Positions 1 through 12,394 of a stretch of DNA of 64,000 nucleotides are shown here, in pieces. This DNA is from Anoplopoma fimbria (lineage: Eukaryota > Chordata > Actinopteri > Perciformes > Anoplopomatidae). The notes beneath the pieces are model-generated. The model had not been told where the DNA came from. It did not search any database and was given only the letters and a program-made list of their open reading frames with translations. The translations under genes and the position numbers were made by a program. Every line of letters begins with the position of its first letter. Position 1 is the first letter of the stretch. The stretch lies in contig NC_072470.1 in the NCBI RefSeq assembly GCF_027596085.1, forward strand, positions 5,749,287 through 5,813,286, in the 5' to 3' direction.

Positions 1-18
1 ATCATCATCATCATCATC
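1..18. repeat. (ATC)6 microsatellite
   Basis: Six perfect ATC units open the window, so the array may extend to the left of it. No function is implied. Confidence 0.9.
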
Positions 19-1279
19 TCCTCTGCTGCTCAGAAGTCACACACAGTCCTGAGGTGGGGCTGACGAAGCAGCCATGGAGCTTATAGGCTCAGCTCTAACT
101 TAAGCTTAGTATATGACATTAAGTTTCATTCCAACCATTAAAAAAAAAAAAAAAAAAAGACTGATAGTACAAATTAAACCTTTTAAGAGGCCAGCAGGTT
201 GCCCTTGGTTAATAAAATGGTAATACTTTTACAGAGAGTTAATAATAAATCTCAATTATGATATTTATGCACTTCTCAGTTCATTTAAATAGATTGGTGC
301 TATAAATAGAACCCTTCGGACACATTTAAAGGGTCAGAGTGACCCCTTGTAAGCTTTTTTTTTTTATATGCTGAGGTGAAACAATTCCATTCACATTTAT
401 GTAATTCAGCTCATGTTCAGTTCATTCGGCATGACCGGATTCATGGATTGCCAGTTTTACGAGCAATAACTATTACTATAACAGTGATGTGACGGAGTGG
501 TGGCTGAGTGAAAGTACAGGCACAGTAGTTTTTTTTTTAGAATTTGTTAAAGTTCTGCAAATAGGAAATGCTGAAGTAGCAGTGACTCAGCCTTCCCCTC
601 CTCATCCTTATCTCTGAAAAGCGCTGCCTGATGAGACGCTGTGTTAATCCAGGAAAACTTGCATGATGTGAGTGGATGGTAACAGTTGAAAATGTGCAGC
701 ATTCTTACTTATGTTGGGTAATGTTGTTTGAATGACTTTTGATGATAAATATAGACAGAAACTAGGCCAACAAATAAGAGGAATTTTTCTTAGTTTTTTT
801 CTGATTAGAGCGTCCCCACTTCCCTTTGAAATTGTCCCAGACAGCTCTAGGCGGCTGATCCAGGGTCTGCAGGGGTCCAGTGCCATCAATCATATCCCAG
901 CAGGGTCTCCCCCCCCCTGTAGCTCTACCTCCCACCTCCTCACCCTCTTTGTCCTTCTCTGATTTTCTCTAACCTTTCTCTCCTTTAACCTGTCTGCAAT
1001 CTCTTCCTCTCATTTCCCTCTCATTTCATTTCCTCTCCCCCCCCCCGATCTCCCACGGGGCACTCCCATGTATCTTAATCCCCCTTCCCTCGCACTAACC
1101 ATCAATTACCATGCATGTCTGCAGACGAGTGTCAAGATCTCACAGATGCACATGCGCATCGGTACAACACACATGGAAACTGTCCCTCCTCCATCAAAAG
1201 GGCAATCATTTCTCAGCGGGGGCTGGGATATCACCTGCTACACTTACACAGGTGGGGGGTGGGTCATTTGTATAACAGA
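19..1279. other. Non-coding sequence, no gene seen
   Basis: Mixed AT-rich sequence with a 19-base A run at 140-158, C runs at 909-917 and 1037-1046, and a pyrimidine-rich strip at about 920-1060. The short frames here lack splice context, domain-like composition or any protein I recognise. Confidence 0.7.
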
Positions 1280-1307
1280 TGTGTGTGTGTGTGCGTGTGT
1301 GTGTGTG

Positions 1308-1338
<31 letters not shown>
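1280..1338. repeat. (TG)n microsatellite, interrupted
   Basis: About 59 bp of TG with single-base interruptions (GTGCGTG and GTGCATG) in the 5' half. The 3' part is pure. It causes the Cys-Val-rich frames seen here. Confidence 0.97.
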
Positions 1339-1444
1339 CAGACACAGGTTTAATGACTCGTCCTAGCCAATTTTCAGCCGGTGGCTTCTCTTTGTGAGGA
1401 AATGAGGTTTGTAGTTAATGTAGCACAGAAGGGCTGCCTGTGAT

Positions 1445-1446
<2 letters not shown>

Positions 1447-1505
<59 letters not shown>

Positions 1506-1523
1506 GCGTGTGTGTGTGTGTGT
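1447..1523. repeat. (TG)n microsatellite
   Basis: About 77 bp of TG, with two C substitutions (CGTGTGCG) near 1501-1507. Confidence 0.97.
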
Positions 1524-1677
1524 CAGCTCCAGTGAGTTGGCTCCGAGCAGAATATTAGAATGAACCATATGGGAGAAATCATTATGAAGGAAGGTTCGAG
1601 AACATTTATGCCATGAGCCCTGTGTGTTTCAATACTGGAGCAGGGAAAGGATACGCCTTTGGTGTGAAGATGCATGT

Positions 1678-1780
<103 letters not shown>

Positions 1781-1861
1781 ATGCTTATTTGTGCTTGTCC
1801 AAGTTTGTTTAGCTTCACTCTCGATTTGTAAATCACATTATGCCGTATGTGTGTGTGTGTG

Positions 1862-4800
1862 CACGATTCCCTAACTTGAGTTATTCCAAACACAGCAGTT
1901 GCCGTAGAAATTGTGTACAAAATGAAGTGGCGTGTCACAAACGCAACGTGCCAGAGAGATAATGAAACTCACACGCCACACGCCACAGATGCTGTCCATA
2001 GTGTCACCACCGCACATGGGGGACACACACAAAAAAATCCTGAATGTAAACACACATGCACGGCTGCTATGTGTAAACACACGCACACACACACGCTAAC
2101 AGTCAGAGCGCCCTGGGGGGTGGGGGGGGAGGAAGTGGCCTCCCACAAGAGGAAATAAGTTTGCTTTGGATGTAATGAGCAACTGAAAGGCAAATGAGCC
2201 CTTCAGTGTGACGGCCTCTATCTAAACCCAGACAGCTTGTGTCTAGGGAGACGCTTTATTGCTGAGAGAATCCAAAATGTCATTCATCTCTCCGTACTCT
2301 GGCCTCCCTCCCTCTCTCCCTGCCACCTCATTCCAATCCTGTCATCTTTTTTTTTTCTCCGCTCTTCAACTTCCACTCTCCTTCTCGGTTTCTTTTTTTT
2401 TTGTTTTTTTGGGTCCTATTTTTCCCAACCTCCCTCCCTCTCCATCATTTTCTTTCCCCTGAATCTGTCCTGGCCTCTTCTCCTTTTCTATCCTTCCATC
2501 CCTCACTTTTCAAAATCCCCCCCCCCATTCCACTGCTTCATTTAAGAGTCAAACATGGAGCACCTGAGTCCAGTTTGCATAGCTTTGGGCCAGAATATGA
2601 CGGATTATATAAGATTATACACTGAAAAATGACAAACACAACTTCAGGGAGCAAAAATCTATCATTTCCAAATTGCTTGTTTGACAAACTGTAAAGAACC
2701 CGGAATAAATGTTCGACAAAGAAGAGCAGCGTAGCATCAAATGTGAAAGAAGTGGGAACAAGCGAAAGGGGAAAAACGACTTGCATGATTAATAAATCAT
2801 CATGGCTGTTTCATTTTATGTCACATTCAAAGGATGTAAGCTTACAATTACAATCAGTTAGAGAATAGTGCAACATGGCCATTATAATTCCCCCAGAGCC
2901 AAAGGGGACATATAATCAAGTCAGTTCATGCTGGTATGTTTTCAGTGCTTTGATTAATGCTAAACGCCAGGCTTAGTTATCACTGATATTCAAAGGTCGT
3001 AAAACCAAAATGTTTTCACGTTGAGCACTTCTGTCCGAATGTTAAGCAGTTATGCAAAAAAAAAAAATCCACTGCTAAATGATCAGTGACACAAAACTCT
3101 CTTTGAATTAGACACCATTTACGAAAAATGGAAAAATCAGAAAATCAACAGATCGTGTGAAAAGACTGAAAAGGCTACTGATGGACTTTGTGTTGAGCCA
3201 CAAAACTCTGGAAAAACTAGAACCTTGAGACGAAACTCACGGAAGACGTAGACAAAACAGTGGGTTCATCACCTCATTTCATTGAAAAAGAACTCCTTAT
3301 GCTTTGAACATCACAGATTGTTGATGTGTAAGAGAGTATCTGAGCCGTGGCATTTTTTTCTTCCTTTAAAAGAATAATTTGAAACGCTTGGAACAGATAG
3401 AGCTGCAGTCTGGCTCTTGACCACGGATTGTAGCCGTAGGCGCAGGAACTCAATGGAGACAACGGGCCGAAAAAACATGGCAGCGGCATCAAACAGCCCG
3501 CCACATCTTGAACTGAATCCCAGTCCTTTTCGAAAATCTGCTTGAAAAAGAAAAAAGCTGAGCTGGGAGCGAAATATGGAACTATTTTGTTTACAGAGCC
3601 GCCCAAGATGGACGCCCAAAAGAGGCACTAAAAGCCTTGTGTGTGGAAAACTCGTCCAAGTCGAGTGTGATCTCAGTGATCGCTGTTTTGGGACGTCGCT
3701 CGATGGTTTTTCTTGCCGTAGTGTGGATTTAAAGATACGCAGCCAAGTCAAAATGCAGGTTTTATAACTTTTACATCCCTGATCTTCTTCTTCTTTCCTT
3801 TAACTCTAAGAAATCCTCAATTTCTCCCCTGCTCCCACCTCCTCCTCTCACCCCCTTTTTGTCTTTTTTTTGTTTTTAATTCCGCACGGTCACTCCCATT
3901 CATCTCTGGCAAAATCAATAGCCATTCACTGGCGTGCAGGAGTTGAGGGATGTAAATAGCAGAAATCTGACATTCGCAGGATATAAAACAACAGGCTTTC
4001 AATATAATCAACAGCGGTGCCGGTGCCATTCCTCAAACAATCCATAGCCTTATTAAAAAGGGGCCAATAATTTAGCCCCGCGTACCGCCGACGGTGGGCG
4101 CATGACAATAGTGTCTGATGAGTCAGGAATTGTGGGTATGACAGGTTGAGGACGGATGGTAGGGAGTGATTGAGTGCGAGGATAGAGCACGGTGTAATTT
4201 GTATTCATTTTTACAGCGTGTTATTATGTGTGTAATGTTTGCTGTTGGTTTTAAATTCTCTGCTGCTCTTGTGTCTTGTTTTACTCTTATAATACTCTTA
4301 TAAACTTATGTTATCGGATTCATTTTGCATTCATTTATAGGCTTGATTTAGCCTTTTAGCACTCACGAGTCGCTTTAGAGGACAGCAATCATCTGTATAA
4401 TTAGACAAAATGAGAAAAAAGATTGCCTCCCTATCTTTCTTGAAAGCTTTTTATAAAAAAAATAGAGTAGCAGCCACCGTTCTCCATCCACAGACAGTAG
4501 AAAGAATACAAATGGACAGCGTGAAGTGAGAGAAAAAGATGAACAAAAAGAGAAAAAAGCATGCAGAGGCCTGTGAGCTGTGAGGGAGCAGTCACCATCA
4601 CTGAGATGAAAATAGAGCTGCTGCAACACATGATAAAATGATCATGTACAGGCATGAAAAAGAAGCGCTCCCTGTGTGTTTTTTCAAATGTGTGTATCTG
4701 GCTGGATATCTATTCAGAGGCTTTATCTGTGCATGTAGTTGTTATGTGTCTGTATGCTGAAATGTGAGTGGGTGTGTTTTTTTTGTTGCAAAATGCAAGT

Positions 4801-4877
4801 TTTCTAGTCCTGTGGAAAACAGTGCATGTAAGTGTGATTTTCTTGGCTGGTTATGTGTGTTTGATATATGTTTGTAT

Positions 4878-4881
<4 letters not shown>
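1862..4881. other. Non-coding sequence with pyrimidine tract
   Basis: No gene recognised. It includes a strongly pyrimidine-biased strip at about 2280-2530 (T and C runs), an A run near 3056-3067, and AT-rich unique sequence. An enhancer-like candidate at 3885-4130 is listed separately. The 146-residue minus-strand frame at 3311-3751 has no recognisable domain. Confidence 0.65.
3885..4130. promoter_or_regulatory. Candidate conserved non-coding element
   Basis: About 250 bp of non-repetitive sequence with balanced composition and CCAAT-type and AT-rich motifs (for example GGCCAATAATTTAGCCCC near 4061). It contrasts with the pyrimidine-rich sequence just upstream and contains no microsatellite. 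The appearance is typical of vertebrate conserved non-coding DNA, but conservation cannot be judged from one sequence. Confidence 0.3.

Positions 4882-4908
<27 letters not shown>
4882..4908. repeat. (TG)n microsatellite
   Basis: About 13 pure TG units. Confidence 0.95.
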
Positions 4909-5702
4909 TTGTGCGTCTCCATCACCAATCAGCCAGCCAGTTGTCAGACGCTCAGCAGGAAAGTCTGTCTGTGCGGTGAGTCTCACATTCCACCAACTGA
5001 GCAAAAAGAAGTAAAAGAAATCGTCTTGACCTTTCGGTGTGGCTATCAAAAGCGATCGATAATTACGAAATTAAATGTGTTATTGCTCTCCGTGTTAACT
5101 GAGGGATGGTTATTGCTCATTGGGGCGGCAATGAATTCGGGAGCTGGTGAATAATTCCCCCGACCGTCTGTCCACCTCAGTGGAGCTCACGACATATCAT
5201 TGTACTCCCTGAGTTCAAGATCAAACTAAACCGAGCTTTATGTTTAACACAAACAAAGACGTTGACTGTTAACCTTGATCCCGTCTGACCCGTCTTTTAA
5301 TCGAACCACATTTTAGCATTGTACATTTCTGCAAACCTTGCATAGGTTAAATGTTCCATTCAGTCAGAGCAGATGACTCTACTGACGGGTATACACCATA
5401 ATAAGGAGTATAACAAGTGAGAAAGTCCAACAAAGGCGAGACAAATACAGGTGTGACACCAAAAGTCAACATTGACTTGTGCTTTTACCTAATGATACGT
5501 AGGAAAGATCGCTAGGGGTGGTTGCTATGTATTAACAGTTATCACAGTTGCTACGTTTTTTTACGTTGCTGCACTTGTTTTTGCCTTGTCCTTGTGTAAT
5601 TTTACGTAACATTTTGTCGTGGTGTTACGTTGTTACATTACATTGTTAAGTTACGTTATGTTTTTCTTGTTCCGTTGTTCCGTTCTCTTTTTACGTTTTG
5701 TT
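4909..5702. other. Non-coding; TTACGT-rich flank of the minisatellite
   Basis: No gene is seen. From about 5550 to 5702 the sequence is enriched in TTACGT, TTACGTAAC and GTTACATTACATT fragments. These resemble single degenerate units of the 13-bp array that follows, so this looks like the seed region from which the array was amplified. Confidence 0.6.
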
Positions 5703-5945
5703 GTTACGTTACGCTGTTACGTTACATTGTTACGTTACGCTGTTACGTTACATTGTTACGTTACATTGTTACGTTACATTGTTGCGTTACATTGTTACGT
5801 CACATTGTTGCGTTACATTGTTGCGTCACATTGTTGCGTCACATTGTTGCGTCACATTGTTGCGTTACATTGTTGCGTTACATTGTTACGTTACATTGTT
5901 ACGTTACATTGTTACGTCACATTGTTACGTCACATTGTTACGTTA
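5703..5945. repeat. 13-bp minisatellite, 18.7 units
   Basis: Eighteen complete units of consensus GTTACGTTACATT run from 5703 to 5936, followed by 9 bases of a nineteenth, with no length change in any unit. Variation is confined to three sites: unit position 4 (A or G), position 8 (T or C) and positions 11-12 (AT or GC). The GC form occurs only in units 1 and 3, giving a short 26-bp alternation at the 5' end. Every unit keeps one CpG in an ACGT or GCGT core. Because 13 is not a multiple of 3, all three forward frames stay open and read the same 13-residue period, which is not evidence of coding. Confidence 0.95.
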
Positions 5946-8900
5946 TTACCAGAACACACATCATGATTTGTTTTTCAAACCTTAACTGAATAGATTTGTT
6001 GCCTAAACGTTACAGAGCGTTTCACAACGTTAACCACGTGGTATTCTGCTTTTCTGCAAGACTGACACCAGGCTAATAATAAATGTATTTATGAAGCGTA
6101 TTTTTGGCTCATAAACGTCAAGATTAAACATACCTGTGGTCTGCAGAAATGTACAATGTAATGTAACGTATTTTGGCGACTGGGTAGCACCAAGTGTGCT
6201 GAGACTTACAAATAAAAGTGTAAGTGCAAGAATAATATACAATAATCAAGAACCTGTCAGAACATGTAAAATATACAACGCACTTTAATCATGCGCTCAA
6301 AACAAACGTTGCCTCTGAACAAGATCTCAATCAGTCAAGCAGACGTAGTAGAGTAAAAAGTACATTTCTATCCGAGAGAGTAAGAACAGCTTAAAATAGA
6401 CGTAGAAAGTAAATCCACAAAATCCACAAAATCATATAAAAGCAGCAGTTAAACATTATGGGATATGAGTTTATCGAGTGTATTTTGCTGTGTAAGAAAA
6501 GGTGAACTGTCACTTTTATACCTCCCTCTCATTTGACTTGAACCTCATACGCTGAGGCTTAATTGCTTCTGACGCTTCAGTGGCAAAAGTTAAGAAACCT
6601 TTCTTTAGGCGGAGTGACAACGTTAAAGCAGTCGCTGTGAAAAGGAAACATCGCTGTGAGTAGCTTCTATGCTATGTTGAAGAAATCATTTATCTAAAGT
6701 CATCACTACTGCATTTCTTATAGGATGTTAAATGAAGTGTAGCCTCAGAGCTAGAGAGTGGTTCTAGCTTTGATATTATTATTTTTAATTTTTTCGACAC
6801 AAGCACTTTGAGCCAGTGTATGTTTTCCTACTTGAGACACACATAGATCGTTCTTGTCAGAGGGAATTCATGTAGCTTCTCATAAAAAGGCCACTGAACT
6901 TTATGTGACTGTAAGTATTTTTTAACTTTGGTCTCAGATGAACAAATTTCCACAAGGACAACTCGCTCCCAGCAACAAAATATAAATCAATTCAACATTT
7001 CTTTGAATAAAAAGAAGCAAAGAGAGACACAAAGAATTTGCTTAAGGATGTCTGACGATGTTTGAGTTAGCAGAAGTGAGAGGTTGGGAAGCTCAAATGT
7101 GCTAACTTTCTTCTTGAATCTCCAAATTAGTCACATTTCTTGTGAGTATTTTTACACTGCTGCCGCAGTGTCTAGTAGTCCTATGTGCTGGAAAAAGTCT
7201 TCACTCATGTAGTTATTGGAAGTGGATCAGGAAAAATATGATCTGTCATATATGCTTGGATGAAGCAGAAGCTTGGAGATGTCTTAACATGCAAACAAAT
7301 CATAATATGCAGCGCTTGATTTGACTTTTCAAGGATTAGTTTGTTTTTCTTGTCTGACAACGTGCCAGAAATATGCTGCTACAATCTTAAGCCTTCAAAT
7401 ATTAATGTTTCAAGATTCTTTAAAGTAGAATTAGTCAGGTTGTAGCATAAGATATCGGTTCTGGTGATTCGAATGGACATATAAAGGAAGGTTTTCTGCT
7501 AAGACACATTTTTTCCACCGTGATGTGACAGTTTTCCATCGCTTAGCACGTCTAAGTGATGAAAACTTGCACATGACTCAGTTAGTCTGGCTGCTCCTCT
7601 TATATCCGAGGTGATGCTGAGGGCTGAGGCACTACGTACTCCGGTGTGGAGGGATTTGACATAAAGAAAGCGAGAGTGGGCGTCAGGTAGGCAGCTAGGG
7701 AAGTTTCTTTCCATCCGAGCTGACAGTGTTGACAAATGACAGGGGAGTGTGTGTGTGTGTGTGTGTGTCTCCGAGGGTGTGTGCCTTTTCTGTGCCAGTT
7801 AGCACACAAGTGATCGAGAGAATGAGAGACATGGAGGAATGAGAGAGGGGCTAAGAGAGAGAGAGAGAGAGCATGGGGAGATAGGGAGAGAGCTTAGTCT
7901 GCCTTCAGGGGGAATATATAAGCAAGGGGGATGAAAGTTGGATGTTTTCACAGGTGGGCTGGAGGGGAGGAGGAAGAGGATGGGTGAGAAGAGGACAGGA
8001 GGAAAGGAGGATGGAGAGAAGAAAACAGAAAAATAAAGGAAAACTCATTTGTGATAGTTGTAATAGGGGGCAATATTTAAAGGCTCACGTTTCTGCTCAT
8101 AAATAGGTATATTAAACAGACGTGCGTGTGTGTAAATCCAGGAAACTTAGGTTCGGGTTCAGAGAAGGACAGAAAAATTGTAAATAAGAACGAGATCCAA
8201 AGAAACAGCGTCGGTGTTGTGCATTCGGATATGAGTTTTAACAATAGTGCAGGACAAGGAGAGAAGGGTTGGCATCACAAGCGGCCAAAAAAACAGTCAT
8301 TCAGGAAGAGTCAATAATTATAGTTAGGTGTGAAGATCCACACCACTCTGATGTCAGCCTAGATGATTCCCTTGAATATCTGCTAAGCTAAACTAGCCAC
8401 CTGCTAGGGTTGTCCGAAATCATTCACAGCGAAACTCCAAAATTCTCGATTCCACATTCAATTCCAAAGTGAAAAACAAAAACAATACAATAAATCCCAT
8501 TTAATTCAACAAAAAAAATCCTTTATTACTGTTTGCATACTGTTTTTTTTTTGCAAATTCATTATTAATCCCTGATGATCCGCCCGTAAATTCCTCGCCA
8601 AAAACTAAATTTATAGAAGATTTTTTTTTAGAACACATCATGTGTAGCTTGTGTATTTCAAATCACATTTCTAGGTTCTCCTTTGCCCATTTGGATTAAC
8701 AAATCAACTCATTCTCTTTGTGTTTCCCTCGTGTGGAACTGGGACTGGGAGATTTGGCTCCCGATCGAGGAAGCTGGATTTCTGAGCGAACTGCATGGTT
8801 GCCAGACGACTGAAAACCCTCTCAGAGACATTTAAACAAGTCAACTTCATTTAGAAAGCTTGAGTTTTTTTTTAATTGTTTGCCAGAAAAAGTTAAATGG

Positions 8901-9398
8901 CAACACTCAGAATTGGTTTCCAGCAGAGTGACGTCAGCGAGATGAGTTTAACACTCCGGACCTGCAACTGTTTAAGAAGTCAATTATAGACCGTTTTAAC
9001 ATAAAGACATTACGTTTTTACTTCATTTCACTTAGCTGGAACTTCCCCCCGCACAATATATATAGAACGAGACAAAAGACCAAGTCAATTTTGCTCATTA
9101 CAGACAATGACCTGCTGCTGGTTTCATTAAAGTAAGACCGGGGGATCTTCCAGATTCCCTGGTCTCCACGAGTCAGCCTCAGTCTCACCACCGGGGCTTA
9201 ATTAAATCTCTGATCATTAAAGCCGGCTCTCGAACCTTTAACGCTCAAACTCAAACGGGCGGACAACGCATGAATATTTGATATTCTCGGCCTATCTCAA
9301 CAGAATTGCCTGAGTTCAAGTCTCCGTCACGGAATATTTCAAACAAAAGTTGTTTCGGAGGATTCACTTCGCCTCGCTGGTCTAGCTAGTCCTTCAGT

Positions 9399-9399
<1 letters not shown>
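5946..9399. other. Non-coding sequence, mostly unique
   Basis: No gene recognised. It includes a TG run at 7747-7768, a GA run at 7855-7871, and a purine-rich strip at about 7800-8040. A stretch from about 8405 (GGGTTGTCCGAAA...) resembles the start of a fish hAT-type element, but no matching far end was found, so it is not called. A candidate regulatory stretch at 9050-9300 is listed separately. Confidence 0.6.
9050..9300. promoter_or_regulatory. Candidate conserved non-coding element
   Basis: Non-repetitive stretch with a TTAATTAA palindrome at 9198-9205, ATCATTAAAG just after it, and TGAATATTTGATATTC near 9270. These are homeodomain-type and AT-rich motifs set in moderate-GC sequence. The assignment is by appearance only. 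Confidence 0.3.
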
Positions 9400-9486
<87 letters not shown>

Positions 9487-9513
9487 GATGGACAGATGGA
9501 CGTGAGAGCCAAC

Positions 9514-9545
<32 letters not shown>
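9400..9545. repeat. Compound (AC)n microsatellite
   Basis: An AC array at 9400-9484 has one extra A near 9440 that shifts phase. Twenty-seven bases of unique sequence follow, then a second AC array at 9512-9545 with an AAAC interruption. The two probably arose from one array split by point changes. Confidence 0.95.
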
Positions 9546-12359
9546 GCACTGTTTGAGGTGCAATATCCCCTCGTGCTGCAGTTCTACAGCTTAGCCAGGG
9601 CACTTTTTTACATCTTTACCTTAAGTGACAAAGCCCCAGTAGCCTTCTCAATTATGTTGTGCAGGTGCAGTCAGCAAGAAAGAGTAATTGCACTGGGTGT
9701 TTGGAGCTCCCTGAGATGGATTGGAAGCCCAGGGCAGAGCTGTCAGGGGCTCCCGAAGGACTCACCCGGGTTGAGTGTGTGTTTCTACGTGAGCATCCGT
9801 ATGTGTGTGTGTGTGTGTGCTCCCGTCGCGCCGCAAGAATAACATTATGTTTCCATTTTTTGCATGTGCATGTACCGCACGCCGCCATGCACCCATGCAC
9901 GCCGGCTGTTTGCATATGCGGGAACGTGGGAACGATTGTGCATCTATTAACAAACGGACAAATGTTTGCGTTTTATGGGGGTTTTTTTTCCTCGCCTGCC
10001 GTTTGACAACTGCATCATGCCGACCTCGCTGGCTCCCTGACAGCTACGAGTCGAGTCCCCAGGATCCTGTCAGCTCCATCCACACATGCCCCCCGGGCTC
10101 CTGGAACCTCCTAGATGCCGGGGCAATAACGCTGCAATAAGCTCCTTGTTACGGGCATGTCATCATGGCCTCGAGGGACAGGCGGTGAAGGCTGTGGGGT
10201 CACCAAGAATTACCCAAATAGGAAGAAATTTGAATAGAAAATCCCATAACAATTTAGCAGAGAAAGGAGATAATAACGTGTGATGCTGGGGAATCATGGG
10301 ACGTGTGAATCCAGCTTAAGGCTGAATATTAAAGACATCAAAAGTGAGGATTATAGGACGTTTAACTGACTCGAGTGTAAATGACCTTATTGGTTTTTGA
10401 AAAAGCTATTTTTATAATAATAACAATCATGAAGGCATGGACATAAAGACACTGAAGTCTTTCTTTGTGTTGGCCCAGGAGAGCGGTGTGATTGAACACT
10501 CCTGCTGTTCCTGCTGGCTTTGATTCAGCGCCGTCGGTACCGACCACCCCGTCTACACCGTCTGACTTGATTTCACTTGGATAAACCTTCGGTCGATCCC
10601 CGACGGCCCGATTGAGACTTTGAATCTGTCTTTTAAAGGGATTTCACTTTTGTGTTTTCAGCAGAATTCAGCAGAGGCGAGGCAGGAAAATGGGGGGGCA
10701 ACAATGGGGGGGTAGTGGAGCTTTCAGAGTTCTCAAAATAATCAGTCTGACGGGAAAAAGCTTGTTGATGAAGTATAAAATGTTATCACTGTACCTAAGA
10801 GTGAGGAGATAATTAACTCTCTGGTGGGTTAAATTAGTCCACATATTCTTCTTTTGGCTTCTTCTGAACTTTGAACTATCAACTAAAATAAGACAGAAGG
10901 CCGAGGGGGAGGTCTGCGGGCGCCCTTGAGGCCGCCATTGTTTGGCCGCGCGGTAACGAGGTAGCGTCCAAAGGGGAGGGGCGGTTCTGCAGGCGACGCC
11001 GCCACCTGCTCCAGATGTGGGATAAGGCACAGATGTGCTGGCTTAATTAGCCTTGCCAGAGGTGCTGCGGCATGATTACCAGGCTCCGCCCCCCCCCGGG
11101 AGAAACGCCTGTCTCAACGGGTGTGTGTGTGTGTGTGTTTTTGAGTTTCGCAGCCTGTGTGTGCGGCGAAGGGAGTTTGACAGCAGAGTGGATGGAGCGA
11201 GGTGGGTAAGAATAACAGAGACGGAGACATTTTGTGTGAGGATGAAGCAGAAGAACGATGGGTGGCGTGCATGTGTGTGTGTCTCTTTCATGAGGACGGA
11301 CTAGAAGGAGCATGTGTGATTATGCGTCTGTGTACAAAAGCCTGTGTGTGTGCGCGCATCATTACGCGCCCGCCTGCTTCATGTCTCCACGCCGCTCAGG
11401 CTATTCCATCTGCCGAGCAAACCTGAATGACCTAGTTGGGAGTGAAATGTGCCATAAAGGAGCGCTGATGGACGAGGAACAACATGGCGCGCTAATGACA
11501 CGGCCGCATCCACACGCCCGCACTCTCCGCTAATGAAGGCCCTCTCTCTCTCTCTCTCTCGCTACGAGCAGACACCTTTAATGGGGTTTTGCCGTAGAGA
11601 GGCAACACGTTTTTCCCCGCCCGTCAACATCGAAAAATCTTCAGACGACTTTCTGGAAAAAAAAAAAAAAAGCGGCTGACACTCACACGTCCCGCCAAGA
11701 ATCAGGGAGCATTTGAAAAGTTCAAGAAAATGTCAGCTTTTGGAGATTTGATGGAAAGAATGTCAAATGGACTGGCTGATATTCAAGGCCGTTTTTATTC
11801 ATGCGTCTTCAAGTATCTGGGTTAGTCCTGTAATCATGGAATCTCTTTGTGGGAGAGTTGGTCTCACCAAGCGTAATGTCTGCGAGAACGCACACGGCTG
11901 TACACAAAGCACAGAGGCGCACAGGCAACAACACGCAAACTGTGTCAAACTCCAGCAGTTGTACCCCGAGTTAGACTAAGTCTGAGACGCTTGTGTGTGA
12001 TGTTAATGTGAGGGGAAATTAAGACGGGAGATGTTTTAATTAGCGGAACCCAGGAGACGCGTTGAAAACCTCTACCGCTACCACGCAACACACATTCACC
12101 AAGGGGGGGAAAACACAGGCACACTTATTTCAGGGTAGAAAATGAGATATTTTCATTCGCTGAAAATTGGAATGCAGTAAGAGGAAGAGAAGCGGTGGGC
12201 CGGGAAGAAGGATGAGGGCTCACAAATAATACATTTAATGGATGAATGGATGGATATTGAGGTGAGAGGCTTCAAAAGAGAAGAGAGCATCCAGGAGGAA
12301 ATGTGGAATACAGTAACTGGAAAAGACCGCTTGTGCAAAGAATATAGTGTATCCAGGTT
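9546..12359. other. Non-coding sequence with short simple repeats
   Basis: No gene recognised. It contains TG runs at 9802-9819 and about 11122-11139, a CT run at 11542-11560 and an A run at 11657-11671. Unique stretches at about 10120-10285 and 11420-11520 have a calm, mixed composition that could be conserved non-coding DNA, but no specific motif supports a call. Confidence 0.6.
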
Positions 12360-12394
12360 TGTGTGTGTGTGTGTGTGTGTATGTGTGTGTGTGT
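12360..12394. repeat. (GT)n microsatellite
   Basis: About 35 bp of GT with a single A interruption. Confidence 0.95.

Noticed and set aside
5619..5989. Three overlapping frames with a 13-residue Cys-Val-Thr-Leu-Leu-Arg-Tyr-Ile-type period
   Set aside because: All three frames give the same period because the DNA unit is 13 bp and stop-free. That is the sign of a minisatellite, not of a protein repeat.
8405..8700. Possible hAT element starting GGGTTGTCCGAAATC
   Set aside because: Only the left end is suggestive. No inverted right end or 8-bp duplication was found.
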